Shown here: one piece after another, positions 12,996-26,360 of the stretch
Layout of the letters: every line of letters begins with the position of its first letter
Numbering within the stretch: position 1 is the stretch's first letter
Source: Nephrocerus scutellatus
Taxonomy: Eukaryota; Arthropoda; Insecta; Diptera; Pipunculidae
NCBI GenBank assembly: GCA_947095585.1
Contig: OX352762.1
Location: 88,214,749 to 88,278,748 of the forward strand
Direction of reading: 5' to 3'
DNA length: 64,000 nucleotides
The notes under the pieces: model-generated
What the model saw: only the letters and a program-made list of their open reading frames with translations
The model's database searches: none
Told to the model about the DNA's origin: nothing
Translations under genes and position numbers: made by a program

Positions 12996-14237
12996 GGGTG
13001 CCGTAAAAGTTTTTAGAAAATGGTAATACTAGTGTTTTCCAATGCAAATCTCTATGTCAGTCAAAAAGTTTAACATTTTTGGATAAAATCATTGTTTTTT
13101 ATTTACTTGAAAATTGACTAGTGAAAAAATGGAATAATCCCGTGAAAATTTTCGTGTGATGATTTTTTACGATTTTCGAAAGGGGCTAACTCAACAACAG
13201 TGCTTCGAATCACTTCATTCGACTTTTGGCGACGAAGCACCATCCTTGGCTAGTGTTTATAATTGGTACAATGAATTTAACCGCAAACGACGTACACTCG
13301 AGCCTCGTGAAAATCGTCAAAAAAAAAGCTGTTGTGGCAGAAAACATCGATGCTATAAGAAAACTGATTGAAGCGTATATACGATCTTACATAAGCATTT
13401 AAAGGTACGGAGGCTATGTGAACGTTGGATTTCACTTTTTTTGACAGACGCACAAAAAAGGTTCGTGTCGATTGGTGCCGCCAAATGCTTGAAAAATTCG
13501 TTGTAGGTACTTCCAAAAACGTATACAAGATCGTGACAGGTGACGAGTCATGGATACTTCCGTATGAGCCGGAAAGAAAAGGGCAATCGAATGTTTGGGT
13601 CTTCCGATTCGAAGACAATCCAACAAAAGTTGTGCGAGCTCGGAGCGTTGGGAAACAAATTGGCATGTTTCTTTACGAAAACCGGTCATGTGGCTACTGT
13701 GACTCTTGAAAATTAAAAGACAGTTAATTCAGCTTGGTATACGACCATTTGTTTGCCCGAGGTTTTCAACAAATTGAGAGAAAACTACCAAAAACGGCGA
13801 ATCATTTTGCATCACGATAGTGCGAGCTCACACGCATCACACCAAACAAGCGAGTATTTGAGCACTCAAACGATCGAATTATGGGTAATCCGCCTTACAG
13901 CCCCGACTTGGCACCCAAAGACTTCCTCCTGTTGCCAACAATCAAATATAAGATGCGTGGACAACGATTTTAATCGCCTGAAGAAGCGGTTGAAGCATTC
14001 AGAAACCATGTTTTGGAGCTATCATCTTCGGACTGGAAAAAGTGTTTCGATATATGTATTGAGCGTATGCAAAAGTGTATAGATCTTAAAGGCGAATATT
14101 TTGAAAGCAGTAAAGCAATTTTTGATGAAAAATTTTCATTTTTTATAACCTTTTCTATAAACTTTACGTATACGATGACTAAGGAATATATCACTCACTA
14201 ATAATTGTCCCGCTAAAGTTTCTCATTTGGCCCACAG
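12996..14237 (+). mobile_element. Inactive mariner transposon
   Basis: A transposase pseudogene (13129-14105) is flanked by weak terminal inverted repeats: GGGTGCCGTAAAAGTTTTTAG at the left, resembling the complement of the right end. TA dinucleotides lie just outside. Recognisable pieces are DFRKGLTQQQCFESLHSTFG (helix-turn-helix), VRVDWCRQMLEKF, VTGDESWI (first catalytic Asp), HHDSASSHAS (second Asp), and in another frame SPDLAPKDFLLLPTIK (third Asp), the DD34D pattern of mariner. The ATG at 13129 is followed two codons later by a stop. About 120 bp are missing near 13370-13400, and there are several frameshifts, so it cannot encode an active enzyme. Confidence 0.88.
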
Positions 14238-16070
14238 TACATCAAAATCCAAATTCACTAATCTCAGCGAATATTATTGTGTCTGTTTTGTTATCTCCTT
14301 CTGACTGACTGAGTGACGCTCATTGAGTCTCTCTGGACGATGTTTTATGTAAGTGTATTTGGCCAGTTTAGATTTTCTTGGTAAAATCGTCTCAAGTAAT
14401 ATCTTAGCTGTTGATTCTTCATTGTATAAACTTTTATTGTTTAAACGCAAAAGCATTGGGCAGCTCATCATGTGAGAACATATTGGTGGCTGACTGGCTG
14501 TTTGTATGCATGTAGTTTTATTTGGTTTTATTAAATAATTGCTACACCCTACACTATAAGTAAAAACGTTATTACGTTTGCTTAAAACAATCATTAAAGT
14601 ATATATAAGTATTAAAACGGTAAAAATTGGTTGTTTCTTAACGGGAGCCAAACCTCAATACATTTTTTTCGTCAATCTGTCCGTTTGTTCCTTTATCCGT
14701 CTGTCATTTTGACTATCAAATCATCAAAATTCGGGAACATATAATTGATCATACCTACAACTATGCTCATAATAGTTTACAATAATACTTTTTTAAAAAG
14801 CTAAATTGTGGATGTATATAAAATATATATAAAATAAAATGGATATTATTTTTATGTAAGAGTATTATTTATCTAATAGTCGATAACTGCCGACTTTATG
14901 CTTCCTTTATATTTTTTATTTATATTGTATTCATTGTATTTACGATTTACTTGTTTACGCCGTAGTCTCCCATCAACATCATTGTTCGTGGGATACTAGA
15001 ATACCTTGAGACGAGACGCCCGGATAAGAATTAAACAAGTTTTAGCTCAGTTCAGCGAGCCATGATAGGTGGCTGGAGGTTTCTACAGATGCATCTACCA
15101 ATGTATATATAAGTGAGGAAGTGTGTAAGTGAGGAAGAGTGTATTTATGTTAGTTAGTTTTTTTCTAAAGATAATTCTTTTGGGTGTAATAAACGACCAC
15201 TCAGCACAGCATATTTTTTCTGTGTTCTAAAGCTTTGCACACGTTAAAAACGTTAACAACGCTTGTATTTATACAACCTGATTTAAAAAAAACGAAGACG
15301 ATCGCAGGTACAGGAAGTGAGTGCCAGCCCATTCGAGAAACATTGTTCTTACTTCGTGGCCAGGCACTACACGCTACACCAACACACGATCGACAGTTAG
15401 AATCAAAGTCATTTTACTTTGCGGAGTTCTTTCTGATTGCTTATGCGTTTGCTTCTAGTGAGAAGGTAGGAGACGAGAGACACATATAAAGTCATAGTAT
15501 ATTTTTAGAACATGATTGGAATTTTAAATTCTTCGTAATTGTTTTGCTAGATCGGTGGTAGGTTGTTCAGGCCAGTGTTGCCTTGTATATGTATTTATTC
15601 GGATGAAATAAGATCGTATCGATGCAATAATCAATACGCATCTTAATTAAAAATGCAGCCAATGCATTACATGCAGCAATACATTATAGCTTAGCAACAA
15701 CGATTTTTAAGGATGCGACAGGCTTCAGTCAAGTGTTATTTTGTTATACATTTTCATAAAGTATATATACATATATGTATATATTCTGGATATTCTATAC
15801 TAATGAATCAAATGTAGGTTGATTTAAAAATTAATATCACGCGACGTCTAAGCAAAATATTATTTTTAAAATGTTCTTCTGTCGGATGTTTGCCCAGAAT
15901 ACGCTCAGAGACGGCTTAATGATGAAATCATAGGGGGTATTTTCACTTAGAAATTCTTTTTATTTCATAACGATGTCTTGAGGGGTTTCGAAGTTATATT
16001 AATTAATAAAATTTAATAGGTAGATGTAGAAAGGGGGTGAAATATAAAAACTGATAAGCTTAAGTGAGTC
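14238..16070. other. Intergenic, nothing recognised
   Basis: AT-rich. Two open frames (minus 14274-14651 and plus 15235-15489) look like chance. No repeat family was recognised. Confidence 0.45.
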
Positions 16071-16311
16071 AATAGGCGCGATCGAGATGAGTTGATGGTT
16101 CAGTGATTTTCTCTTTCTCATCAGGGAGTAGGATTGCATTAAGTTAAACAACATCCTCAGCTTTCTGTCAGCAACAAAAACTGGTAAAGTCAATTGACAA
16201 ATCAAAGAAAGAGAGAGAGAGAAGAAAAAAAATTTTGTCTCAGAATTTTGGAAAAAATTATCCGATTTCTCAATGAGTAATCGCATCCTCCGCATCTCGA
16301 ACGCGCCTATT
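16071..16311. mobile_element. Short terminal-inverted-repeat element (MITE-like)
   Basis: AATAGGCGCGATCGAGATG at 16071-16089 is inverted at 16311-16293 as AATAGGCGCGTTCGAGATG (one mismatch). Its interior, with CTCTTTCTCATCAGGGAG and CTGTCAGCAACAAAAACTGG, resembles 63480-63605. Confidence 0.7.
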
Positions 16312-16330
16312 AGGAATGCGTAATTCTATG

Positions 16331-17455
16331 CATCACCCTTAGGCAGGTAATGGAAAAATGTCTAGAGTTTCAAAACTCACTACACCATCCTTTTATAGAC
16401 TTTAAAGCCGCCTATGATAGCATGGCCAGAGTAGAACTTTATAAAGCCATGAGAGAATTCGGCATCCCAAATAAACTGACACGACTATGTAGATTGACCA
16501 TGACCAATGTTATAAGCCAAGTTAATATATCCGGATCACTATCAAGCTCGTTCAACATCTATAACGGGCTCCGACAAGGGGATGGACTGGCATGCGTCCT
16601 CTTCAACCTGGCGTTGGAGAAAGTGATCCGAAGCTCTGACGTACCGGCGAGAGGAACAATCCTCTATAATTCCATTTAGATACTGGCTTACGCAGACGAT
16701 ATTGACATCGTAGGTAGAAACCGAAGAGCTGTACAGGAAGCTTTCATCCAGATCGAGCAGGCGGCACGAAATCTGGGGCTGCACATAAATGAGAGCAAAA
16801 CAAAGTACATGGTGGCCACGTCTGCGAGTAGGAAATCCAACATTGGTCCCTCAATTTAAATAGTGGAGCACGAATTTAAAGTAGTGCAATCCTTTAACTA
16901 CCTCGGATCAACTGTAGCAGCCGATAACAGCATGGAACTAGAAATACGCGCGCGGTTGCTTAAAGCCAAGAAAGCCTACTATAGTCTGTCAAGACTCTTT
17001 AAATCAAGGAATTTAACCATAACATCCAAGCTGCTGATATATAAGACAATGGTCATACCAGTACTTGGGTGCCTAGCAAAAAGCATTCTGACCTCTTAGC
17101 CGCGTTCGAGAGAAAAGTCTTCCTGAGAATTGTTGGCCCCGTATGTGAGGAAGGGCGATTCCGGAGACTCTATAATGATGAGATCTACGAGCGTTACCGC
17201 GATATCGACATGAAGAAAATTAATCTCGGTAAGCTGCGGTGGGCAGGACACCTAGCTCGCATGAGCGAAGAGGATCCTTTATGGAACACGACAGCGATGC
17301 CGGCCAAGCCTACGCTGGAATAATGGCGTAGACCAGGACGCCCAGAGTTTAGGGATGCCAAACTGGATGACATCGGCTCGAAATCGGGACCGGTGGAGAG
17401 ATTTTTTGCGGGAGTCCAGGACCGGACACCGTTTGTAGAGCCAAATATGATGAAT
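16331..17455 (+). mobile_element. 5'-truncated RTE-like non-LTR retrotransposon (reverse transcriptase part)
   Basis: Coding pieces in order are FIDFKAAYDSMARVELYKAM, LRQGDGLACVLFNLALEKVI, LAYADDIDIVGRN (RT catalytic YADD), EHEFKVVQSFNYLGSTVAAD and KINLGKLRWAGHLARMSEED. Single stops and frameshifts at about 16678, 16858 and 17098 split the frame. The 3' end is short and closes with GAGCCAAATATGATGAATTC, the same end as the copy at 31127-34100. Such short 3' ends with ATGA-type tails are typical of RTE-clade elements. Confidence 0.85.
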
Positions 17456-18790
17456 TCTATGCGTCAGATCAATTCTACGTCAGAAACTTTTCAAACCAAT
17501 TTTTATAAAATTTTCAATTTAAATTACCGCACTCTGTGGTGGTAAGAGTAAGGCGGGTTGCCCTAGAACAGCTAGTATAAAAAAAATTACACGTTTACGA
17601 CAGATGGCGAACAATTTAGTTTTGTGGTTCATTTTCAAACTTCTGAAAAATATCAACTATTTCTGAAAATATGAGGTTTTGAGAATTTTACCTACGTTAG
17701 TTTCTTATTTACATAGTAAACATCTGTCTAGGAAGCAAAGTTTCAGTACACTTTACAACAATTTTACACTGAGTGCGATTCCAACTTCACTGGTTAGTTT
17801 CCAATTAACTAATAAATTCTCTGCAGTGAACGCCACCTTTTATTCTCATTGAAAAGCTTCCAGATACTTCCAATATTATAGACAGAAATATCGAGAAAAG
17901 ACCAGAAAATTGTAGCCTAATTCCCTTATTTGCAACTAACGATACTTATATGCAATGAGTCAACTTCTAAAAAGAAACTATGTACATACATACAAAAACC
18001 GGGCAAACCGCACAAACCGGTTTGACTACATTTTTGACCAGTAGATAATGATTCAAACTTACAGGCGGTTACATTTCAAATTTCAAATAATCTCATATAT
18101 TATGCTATGCTATTTTTAATTCTAATTTTAGTGCTTTTTATGGAAGAGGCTTCGATTGCGATTTATCTAGGATTCGAGCCCCATCATCTGCGCTACTACT
18201 TACTTTTCGTAGCAATATTTTATTCCATGATATTTTTCCAACAGGGGTTTACGGCTTTGCGTGCAGTTAGCTGCAATTTTTTTTGGCGTCTCAACTTATC
18301 CTTGCAATTTAATATTGGAAAATAACACACTTCACAACTTTTGCATATTATCCAATTTTTTTTATCATAGTTCAGTTCGCGTTCGGTTGCGAAAACTTTG
18401 CGAAAGCTAATCATTTTCAGCGGTAAAGCCTGGCTCCGTTTTTTTAATAAGCAAAATTTTCACATTTGGCAAACATTCACGAAATGCGTTTACACCCAAC
18501 ACAGAAACGGAAAATATTGGAAAATATAAATTTTTTGCTTTTAGTATATTATGAGTTTTTAACTTTCATTTAACTCGAATTGATCTCTGATTGCCTGTCT
18601 GCTTCAACTTCTTTGAGATCGTTCTTAACCAACTTTCACATGTTCTGTGACCAAATAAGTCACTTGGTTCATTCAAGCACCCGAGTAAGATGTTTGTGGC
18701 GTGTAGCGCGTGTGACGCTTGTTAAAGTTGGGTACTCTTGGGGGTCTTTTTTCACCCCCTGCGGTATACGAAGCGTTTTAAAACCAAAAG
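17456..18790. other. Intergenic, nothing recognised
   Basis: AT-rich. A hydrophobic open frame at 18107-18325 has no recognisable match or splice context. Confidence 0.45.
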
Positions 18791-18950
18791 ACGTACTATT
18801 GACCTTACATCACCTCACACCCTGTAACTCTTATACGCTTCTAGCTAGAAGGTCACTCTTGGTCTCTTTTGATAGAAAATTTAATTTTTAACGTCAATGT
18901 AAATTTTTATTAAACCATTACTTGTATGAACGTTGTCAAAGTATAAAAAA
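18791..18950 (+). repeat. Direct repeat unit 1 (pair with 19122-19272)
   Basis: Shares with 19122-19272 the ordered words CGTACT, CTTACAT, CACACCCT, AACTCTT, ACGCTTCTAGCT and CATTAC, then GTCAAAGT before an A run. The two units are about 330 bp apart. Confidence 0.65.
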
Positions 18951-19121
18951 ATTTTTTTTTAATTTTATTTTCAAACGCGATTATTTCGAAAACTGCCCCC
19001 GGCTGAATTGACAAATGTAGTAATAAAGCCTATTAAATTTTCTACAAATCCACCTCACAATATTTATTCATTCGGTAAACACGAGCTGGGTGAAAAGTGA
19101 AAGTTTGTAAAATGAACGAAA

Positions 19122-19272
19122 ACGTACTTTTGTCCTTACATGACTTCACACCCTATAACTCTTGAACGCTTCTAGCTTTAAGGTTACTATTGGTCTTTTT
19201 TGAAAGAAAATGGAAATTTTTTTAAATTCTTAAAACCATTACCAATATAAAAGTCGTCAAAGTTAAAAAAAA
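19122..19272 (+). repeat. Direct repeat unit 2 (pair with 18791-18950)
   Basis: Second diverged copy of the same roughly 155-bp segment. The 170 bp between the copies contain no recognised feature. Confidence 0.65.
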
Positions 19273-20029
19273 AACAAACACATACGAAGCACTGCAATCC
19301 AATAACAAAACAACCCCACGTATACGTATTAGAAGTAACACAACCCGCACTATATCGCTCTTGTTGACCAAATGGACCAATATTGTACCATGGATTTGTA
19401 GGAAATTGAATATAGGTTTTAATACTGTATTTTCCAAAAAAAAATGAAAAATTATAATTCAAAAATTACCAAACCGAAATTAATTGTATAAACAGTAATC
19501 CATGTTTGTGATTTGAAAATTGTTAATTTATGTAAGCCTAATTCTCTACATTAATATTCTTCCCACGAGAATTGTGACTAATTGTTGTTTATTTTACAAA
19601 ACAATAACTCCAAGCTAAAGGAACAATGAACTTTTACTGCGATATATCGATATATGCATGATATGTGGCGTTATTGAAAGGTCTTGCAAGAAGCTACGCA
19701 GTATTGAATTTTTAAAAAAATTAATGACGTAGGCAAACGAATTTGTAGTGATGATAAACTTTGTATTTAAACTACATAATACTTACCGACTATTGACGAA
19801 TCAGTATTCAACTGAGATCTTCGTCAGAAAAACAACAATCGAAAGTAAGGTTCGTGAAATAATTCCAACATTAGAGGACGATATGTTTCGTTAATAGTTA
19901 ATAGCAGCAATTAATATTCAAAGAAAAAGACACCGAATAGATAAGTTTGTTTGCCACCGTACTCTAGGATGTTGCTCTTAAATTTCACCACAGAAAATTG
20001 TTCTAAATACATATATATATATATATTTT
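19273..20029. other. Intergenic, nothing recognised
   Basis: AT-rich with a short (AT)n run near 20010-20025. No gene or element was identified. Confidence 0.45.
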
Positions 20030-20340
20030 TTTTATCTCTTTATTAACTTCGCGTGCCCCCGTGGCTGGCTGGCTGGCTGGCTGGTCAGATCTTGTGATCA
20101 ATTTTTAACCCACTTCCTAAATTCCAATTTTAATGAAATTTTTCACACATGTGTATTTGCAGAGACAACATTTTCAATTAAAATTTGAGGCCCCTCGGGC
20201 CCCGGGTTCGGGTTTTTTTTTTTAAAAATTAACCCGATTTTCTTCAAATTTAATACACATGTGTATCTCCGATGAAAAACACTTTTTTTAAAAATTTTGG
20301 AGACCCCGGGCCCGGGCTTTTTATAGAGAAGGTTTTTGGT
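20030..20340 (+). repeat. Foldback-family fragment
   Basis: Starts with a near terminal motif (TCTTTATTAACTTCGCGTG), then the GGCTGGCTGGCTGG block, AACCCACTTCC, CACATGTGTATTTGC and two GGCCCCGGG-type sub-repeats. The SINE at 20349 follows immediately. Confidence 0.75.
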
Positions 20341-20348
20341 TCAATCCC

Positions 20349-20597
20349 TTTCTTCTCACCACTATTCGTGGTGTGCGTGCTATATTTTTGTAGACAAGTC
20401 GAAGGAACCTACAATTTAATGTAGTAACTCCGAAAGGCGAGTTGAGAAAATTTCCGTGACAAGTTATTACTCTCGGACATTAGTCAGACATTCGAGATAG
20501 GTGGGACTATAAAAATATGTTTGGTATTTCTAGAATTAGACTTTCAAACCTTCTGCTCAGGAGTTTAACGCACTAAATACTAGAGCCACGGCGGCCA
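20349..20597 (-). mobile_element. tRNA-derived SINE, copy 3 (diverged)
   Basis: Read on the minus strand, the head region near 20597-20525 matches copies 1 and 2 (GCCGTGGCTCTAGT, CTGAGCAGAAGG) but the B box is mutated. The body shares AGTTATTACTCTCGGA and GAAGGAACCTACAATTTAA with copy 2. Confidence 0.75.
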
Positions 20598-20676
20598 CAA
20601 CGAATGGAAAGCCTTAACTATGCTACAAATAAAAAACGGATAAATTTTCATTTTCTTTGTGTATTATGTGTAAATA

Positions 20677-21333
20677 CTAGCTGACCCGACAGACGTTGTC
20701 CTGTCCCACTTTCAATAAATTTGTTTGTAATCGTTTTGTGAACTTGTGAAAAGCTATTTGTTTTGCGATATCGAGTCACAGTATTAGTCACATCATTGTG
20801 TTACATTTTTTAATTTTGGGTCTTTTAGGGTCTTTTGGTGTTCTTTTGGGGGTCTTTAATGATTTTTGGGGATTTTGAGGGACTTTCGGAGCTCTTTTTG
20901 TGATTCTTTTCGGGGTCTTTTGGAGATCTTTTTGCCCACAAAATCAAAGAAGAAGCTGTCAAATGATATTTGCGCACATAACCCAAACAATTAGAATTTA
21001 TTGGAACAGAAATGAAATAACGACTTTTGCTGGACAGATCGCGAATCAACACAAATTTAATTTTATTTTAAGTTAGGCTGGAATGCGTTTTTCTAAAGTT
21101 TTCATTTCACCGAAAACATTCAATAGAGTTATTTCCTCAAAATATATCCAATTTATCGTTTTCCAAATTTTCTCGTCGGGAACATAACGAACAAAACCAA
21201 ATTTCCAAATTTTTTTTTGTTTTCACTTTAAAACCTACCAAATATACATAAAAAATTTCATAACAATCGGTCGAGCCGTTTCGGAGCAGTTGAGACCCAA
21301 ACACCGTGACACGAGATTTTTATATATTAGATT
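20677..21333 (+). mobile_element. Interspersed element with CTAGCTGACCCG start
   Basis: Begins CTAGCTGACCCGACAGACG and ends with CGGTCGAGCCGTTTCGGAG, CACCGTGACACGAGATTT and an AT-rich TATATATTAGAT. These end sequences resemble a widely dispersed insect repeat I recall, but I cannot name its class with confidence. It holds a degenerate GGTCTTTT-type tandem block at 20815-20935 and no intact ORF. Confidence 0.5.
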
Positions 21334-23644
21334 ATATTACATACTACATGTTTACATTAAATATTCCAATCTGCCTAAAAAAAGAAGATATTTGAGGTTG
21401 ACGTTCGCGCAATAGTCATTGATATAGGAACCTTTAATACTTTTCTTTCAACTGTAAGTAGCTCGAAAGACCTTTAGAATATAATTTTCATCATGACACA
21501 CCATCACGAGCTCTCAAGTTCCTTATTGGGTCGATACGTGGTATTGTAATTTAATTGCATCATATATTATACATCAAAGTTATACAATTTGCTTTTGCGA
21601 ATGTGTTCAAGTAACATATCATCGTCACTATTAATACTTCTTGGGAGATTTTGGCCTTGGAATTGAAACAGACCAGCCCACGTCAATTTAACCAAATGTA
21701 GAAAAAACCTCCGAACAGCTTAAAAGGCGAAACCTCACTTCATACGACAGACGCGTATATTTTATGTGAGCCAAGATTCATGGTATAGTTACCAAAATAA
21801 ATAACAAGCCAAAAGTTTGAATTCTTAAGCTGTTTAGTATGTATATAATACTAACAGCAGCTAACAAAAATTGTTTAACTGTATCGTGTTTTAATATTGA
21901 CTGCTCCAGAGTCAGGCACATTTATAATAGTCCACAGAATAAGACCAGTTATCGTGACAATTGCCAGTCCCACAGACAACTTTCGTATTCATTCATGGAA
22001 AAGCAATCATTAAGACATGAAATAATTCGCATAAACGCTTACTTACAATAGCCAGCTTTAAATCCGCATGACCGCATACTAAACAACACCTACACGCTCA
22101 ATAGTCAATATACCACTAAGTCTAAGTTAACGCTAATGCGATGACGTGATGTAGCGAATCACACAAAAGTCGTTTGTGAAGCAGTAAAAAAACTTTTTCC
22201 AACACACACGTAGAATTATTAAATAACATTTTTCTTGTTATATACAAGATTTAATCAATTTATTATTATTTTTCTTAAACGTATATACTTATACTAACAC
22301 ACACGCGGCAGTAAATTTTTTTATTTGAGTTACAAATTGAGCTCGAAATAAGACTTACAACTCTGTAGTAGAGTGGATTTACACTCGCTAGGGATGTGCA
22401 ATGTGCATTAAAAAAGAACGTATTGAGACATAATGGCAGAAACATAATTAATTAATCTGACTTCAAAATAAAGGGCTTTAGCTGTACATAAGGCTTTCTT
22501 TTCTTTCTTATCCCGATAATTAAGTTTAACTATCTTGTTACTCAAGACCACAAAGACAACGCCATATATTAAAACACCTTATTAACAAATCTAAACTTAA
22601 ACCTAAAGTTAGGTCATTCGGATCCCTAAGGGTCATCTGAAATTCAGACAATTAACTGGCCCATCCGGAACAGGTAGCTAATACCTGATAAACGGGTCAA
22701 CAGGTAAAATAAAAAAGAAATGTTGTTGGGTTCCAAATTGGTCGAAAAATATTAAGGTAAGTCCAAGAACATGTTTTATCGACGCTTCAAGCATTTTGGA
22801 GCCTAAAAAATCAACGGAGTTGATGTTCTCGGCATAAATCAATAAATTATGATTTCAAAAATTCTTCGCCAATTCTAATTTTTAGAACAAGGAGGAGATA
22901 TGATTAGATTGCCATAAAATCCGACCAAAAACTTACATCATAGGAACCTTTAATGTAAAGAAATGACCAGTTGTGTAGTGCGCTTTTTACCGCCTACACT
23001 TTTTTAAAGTCTAAACGTACCAAAAAATTCACCAAAAAAAATCACCCCAAATGGGTGTGCAAAATTTAAGGATTTTATTTAAAAATTGTGAAAAATTCCT
23101 AAAAACTTGATATTTATAAAAAAAAAATTGAATGTATGACCCAGGAGTCCGACCACTTCCAAAATGACGAAAACCTGTTCATTATTGCCTAAAATCTGGC
23201 TGGTTTTGGTTGGTTTTGACAATCGAATTCCTTATTCGGATTCAAATAAAATACAGTGGATTTAGAATATTTTTTTTTTATATAGAGACTCATTGCCAAG
23301 GGAGGACTCCCTGAATGACTTGCGTCACGGCAAAAAGTTGTGCTAAGCCCTTTATTAACAATTAATGAAATAAAAATGGAAGGAATGTGATTTACAAAAT
23401 ATGTATTCCTCACGTTTGTAGCCGGTTTCAATTTATTTTCTCAGAATTCTCTCTAATTCATTGAAAAAGCAATACGAAAAAAACGAACATTAAAACTAAA
23501 AACGACGCGAGTACAAATGCTTTCATCAATGAATCATGGTCAGGGAAAATTACAAAAAACCCTGACCTAGAAAATATTACAAATTTTAAAAATATTGTAA
23601 ATAATAAATTTTTTTTTATATAAATATTTTATAGTCAATATACC
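21334..23644. other. Intergenic, nothing recognised
   Basis: Long AT-rich stretch. No open frame with recognisable protein and no clear terminal repeats were seen. Confidence 0.45.
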
Positions 23645-25885
23645 GCTTTGAGCACTTTATCCTTCATTTTTCAGGCAGTTGTTAACGGCCTGCAGATTAT
23701 AAGAATCGGGAAACACGGTATCGACCAATTGATTCCACATTGAAGAGACTCTCGGAAAAAAGGAGGATTTAAAGTGTTGGGTTCTACATGGAAAAAGTTT
23801 GAAGTCAAATCTATGTTGATTGGACCTTAAACGAGTGTTAACGTTGCTGACAAAAGGACCTGGAACTAGAGAATGGGTTTCTAAAGCCATGTAGTAAATT
23901 TTGTACAAAACAGATAAAGCTCCTAGATTTCGTCTGTGCTCCAAAGTATCAAGAGACGAAGTAATGGTTACATCTTTTATCAAACGTATAACTCTATTCT
24001 GAATTCCTTCAAGATAAACCAAGTGCGATCTTGGAGCCCCACCCCACACATATGAATGAAATTCTAAAATTGGTCTAACATAAGATAATACTTCAGATGG
24101 AGTGAAGTAGAAGTTACAACGTCTTATGAAGCCCAAACAATGGCTAGCTCTTTTTGAAATTTCATAAATATGTTCGTTCCAGGAAAGATCACTTGATACT
24201 TTAAAACCTAACAACTTAAGTGAATCTGATCTCGCAATAGGGGCACCATTAATAACAGGTGGAACGTAATGTTGAATTGACTTCTGAGAAAAAAAGACAA
24301 GGCTAGAATTTATTTGGGTTAAATTCTACTCTATTAGAAATGCCCCAATCGAGAATGACTTGAATATTCGACAGAATAGTCAAATTCATTAATTCACGCG
24401 AACCATTCAAGCGATAATTGCATTCTTTTTGACTGACAAACTCAATGGAAGCCGATAGTGTTGTATCATCAGCAAATGAATGGATATCACAGGTTGTAGA
24501 AGACAACAGGTCGTTGATATATATCAAGAAGAGCGTTGGCGACAAGGATGATACTTGAGGCACGCCAGCATTGATCCCATGTGAAGCTGAAGATATACCA
24601 TTTAATACAACTTTTATTTTACGGTTCCATAAATAATTCTCAATCCATGTAATGAGAGAGGAGTGTATGTTCAGCGCACGAATCTTATTAATAAGACAAT
24701 CATGCCATACTCTATCAAAAGCTTTAGAAATATCTAAGGAAACAACGCTTAATTCACCTAGGTTTTCAATGCTTCGCTCCAAACAATGAGTCATGCATGT
24801 CATGAGTTCACCTGAAGAGCGATTTTTACGAAATCCAAACTGCATATCGGATAAAAGAACATTGAACTATCTGGTTCATTTGTCTGAAATTAACGATAGA
24901 TTCCATTCCTTCGATAGAACTGACAACAAAGCAATAGGACGGTAGTTCGTAGGTGCCGATTTATCGACTTTTGTAACGGGTTAAATATTTGCTATTTTCC
25001 AAATTGATGAAAAAACACTTGACTTCATTGAGAGATGAAACAATTTGCTAAGGGGTTTTGCCAAAGCAACTCGACTGTTCAGAATTCAAAATTTTTCGCA
25101 TGCTATCTCGAATCTTAAGGTAATATATTATTTTGGTCCTTTTCAATATAGCTTTAGATCTATTTTTAGCTATTCGAAACTTTACAAGGTTTTCTTCAGA
25201 AGTGCAATTAACGTATTCCAAATGGGCTGCTTTTTTACACGCGACAACTGACCTGCTTCTTACGAGTATTGTTTTTTTTAAATGAAGAGGGAATGATATT
25301 TTTCATGTCACGTGACTTATCAGGTCAACCATTTTGCTAGGTATGAAAAATATCATTCGAACAGGTCAACCGTGAATCATTGTGGACATTAAAATCGCCC
25401 AAGACAACCAATTGTGATGATGATGAGGATTGATAAATTTTGTCTATAATTTCCGATAAGAAATTAAACTCATTAATAGTATCAACAGGTGATAAATTAG
25501 GACTACGATAAAGGGAACAAATAAACATCGAATGATTTGAAATTTTAATTTCAATCCATATGGTATTGAACAGGGGATTACAGTTCGGAACAATAAATTT
25601 AGGAACACTAAAACAGATATCATCTCTAATAAAGAGAACAACCCCTCGATGCGGAACCAAACAGTCGACACGAGAATACCCCGGACATTGAAAATCATTT
25701 GGGGTACCCATAAAAGAAACCTGCGATTCACATAAACTAAGAACCGCAGGTTTATTCGCGTGAAGATGCGCTACGATGGAGTTAAAATTACCCTTAAATC
25801 CGCGAATATTAGTGAAATTAATTTCATAATAAGAATTCATTTCACAATGTAAAAATACCGAAATCGGAAAAAACACGAAAAATAT
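23645..25885 (-). mobile_element. Internally deleted CR1/Jockey-group non-LTR retrotransposon
   Basis: On the minus strand the endonuclease comes first (25885-25340): NFTNIRGFKGNFNSI, LCESQV, GVVLFIRDDI, LVVLGDFNVHNDSR. Next is a damaged linker and RT start (about 25040-24850, YRPIALLSVLSK). The RT follows at 24845-24303: MQFGFRKNRSSGELMTC, SLDISKAFDRVWH, GVPQVSSLSPTLFLIYINDL and HSFADDTTL. The C-terminal domain is at 24214-23657: WGGAPRSHLVYLEGIQNRVI. Part of the linker after the endonuclease is missing and frames shift near 25250, 24850 and 24260. It shares architecture with the 50640-51960 element. Confidence 0.88.
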
Positions 25886-26110
25886 GTTATATAATTAAAA
25901 AAAAAATTAAAATAACAATAAGATGAATTTTTTTAAAGCCAACAGCTCAACAGAAAATCGCAACGGATTCGCTTGTAGTACCAGGCCTTACAAATGAAAG
26001 AGTCACGAACAAGCCGGACGAAAAAAAAATTCGCAGGGCGACATACCAGAATGCAACAGATATTATTTACCCTGCAGCTATATAATAACTATAACATTCG
26101 CCTAGTGTTA
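25886..26110. other. Intergenic gap between element and MITE pair
   Basis: No gene was recognised; an open frame beginning at 25994 runs into the following MITE and is not credible. Confidence 0.4.
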
Positions 26111-26352
26111 TGCTTGATTTACATTTGTGGCGTGCGAGAAAAAATGAGCAGGATGGCTGTTAACCAGAAATTGTAGTTAGCCAGACGAGAGAAGTAGTAT
26201 ATTTTTCAATGCTACCATAATGCTACAGATAACATTTCCCATGTTACAATAAAATAACTATAACATTCGTGTAGTGTCAATCTCTTCTGGCTAACCACAA
26301 CTTCAAATTAACTATAGTTGGACCGCTCACTTTGTCTCGCACGTCTATAGTC
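26111..26352. mobile_element. MITE-like element, first of an adjacent pair
   Basis: Left end ACATTTGTGGCGTGCGAGA (26121 on) is mirrored by GCTCACTTTGTCTCGCACG near 26327-26345. Inner inverted words GTTAGCCAGAC and GTGGTTAGCCAGAAG also face each other. No coding capacity. Confidence 0.65.
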
Positions 26353-26360
26353 TAAATTCT

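Noticed and set aside
13129..14105. Functional mariner transposase
   Set aside because: A stop two codons after the start, several frameshifts and a missing segment near 13370-13400.
14274..14651. 125-codon minus-strand open frame
   Set aside because: No recognisable domain, unlikely composition, no splice or promoter context; probably chance in AT-rich DNA.
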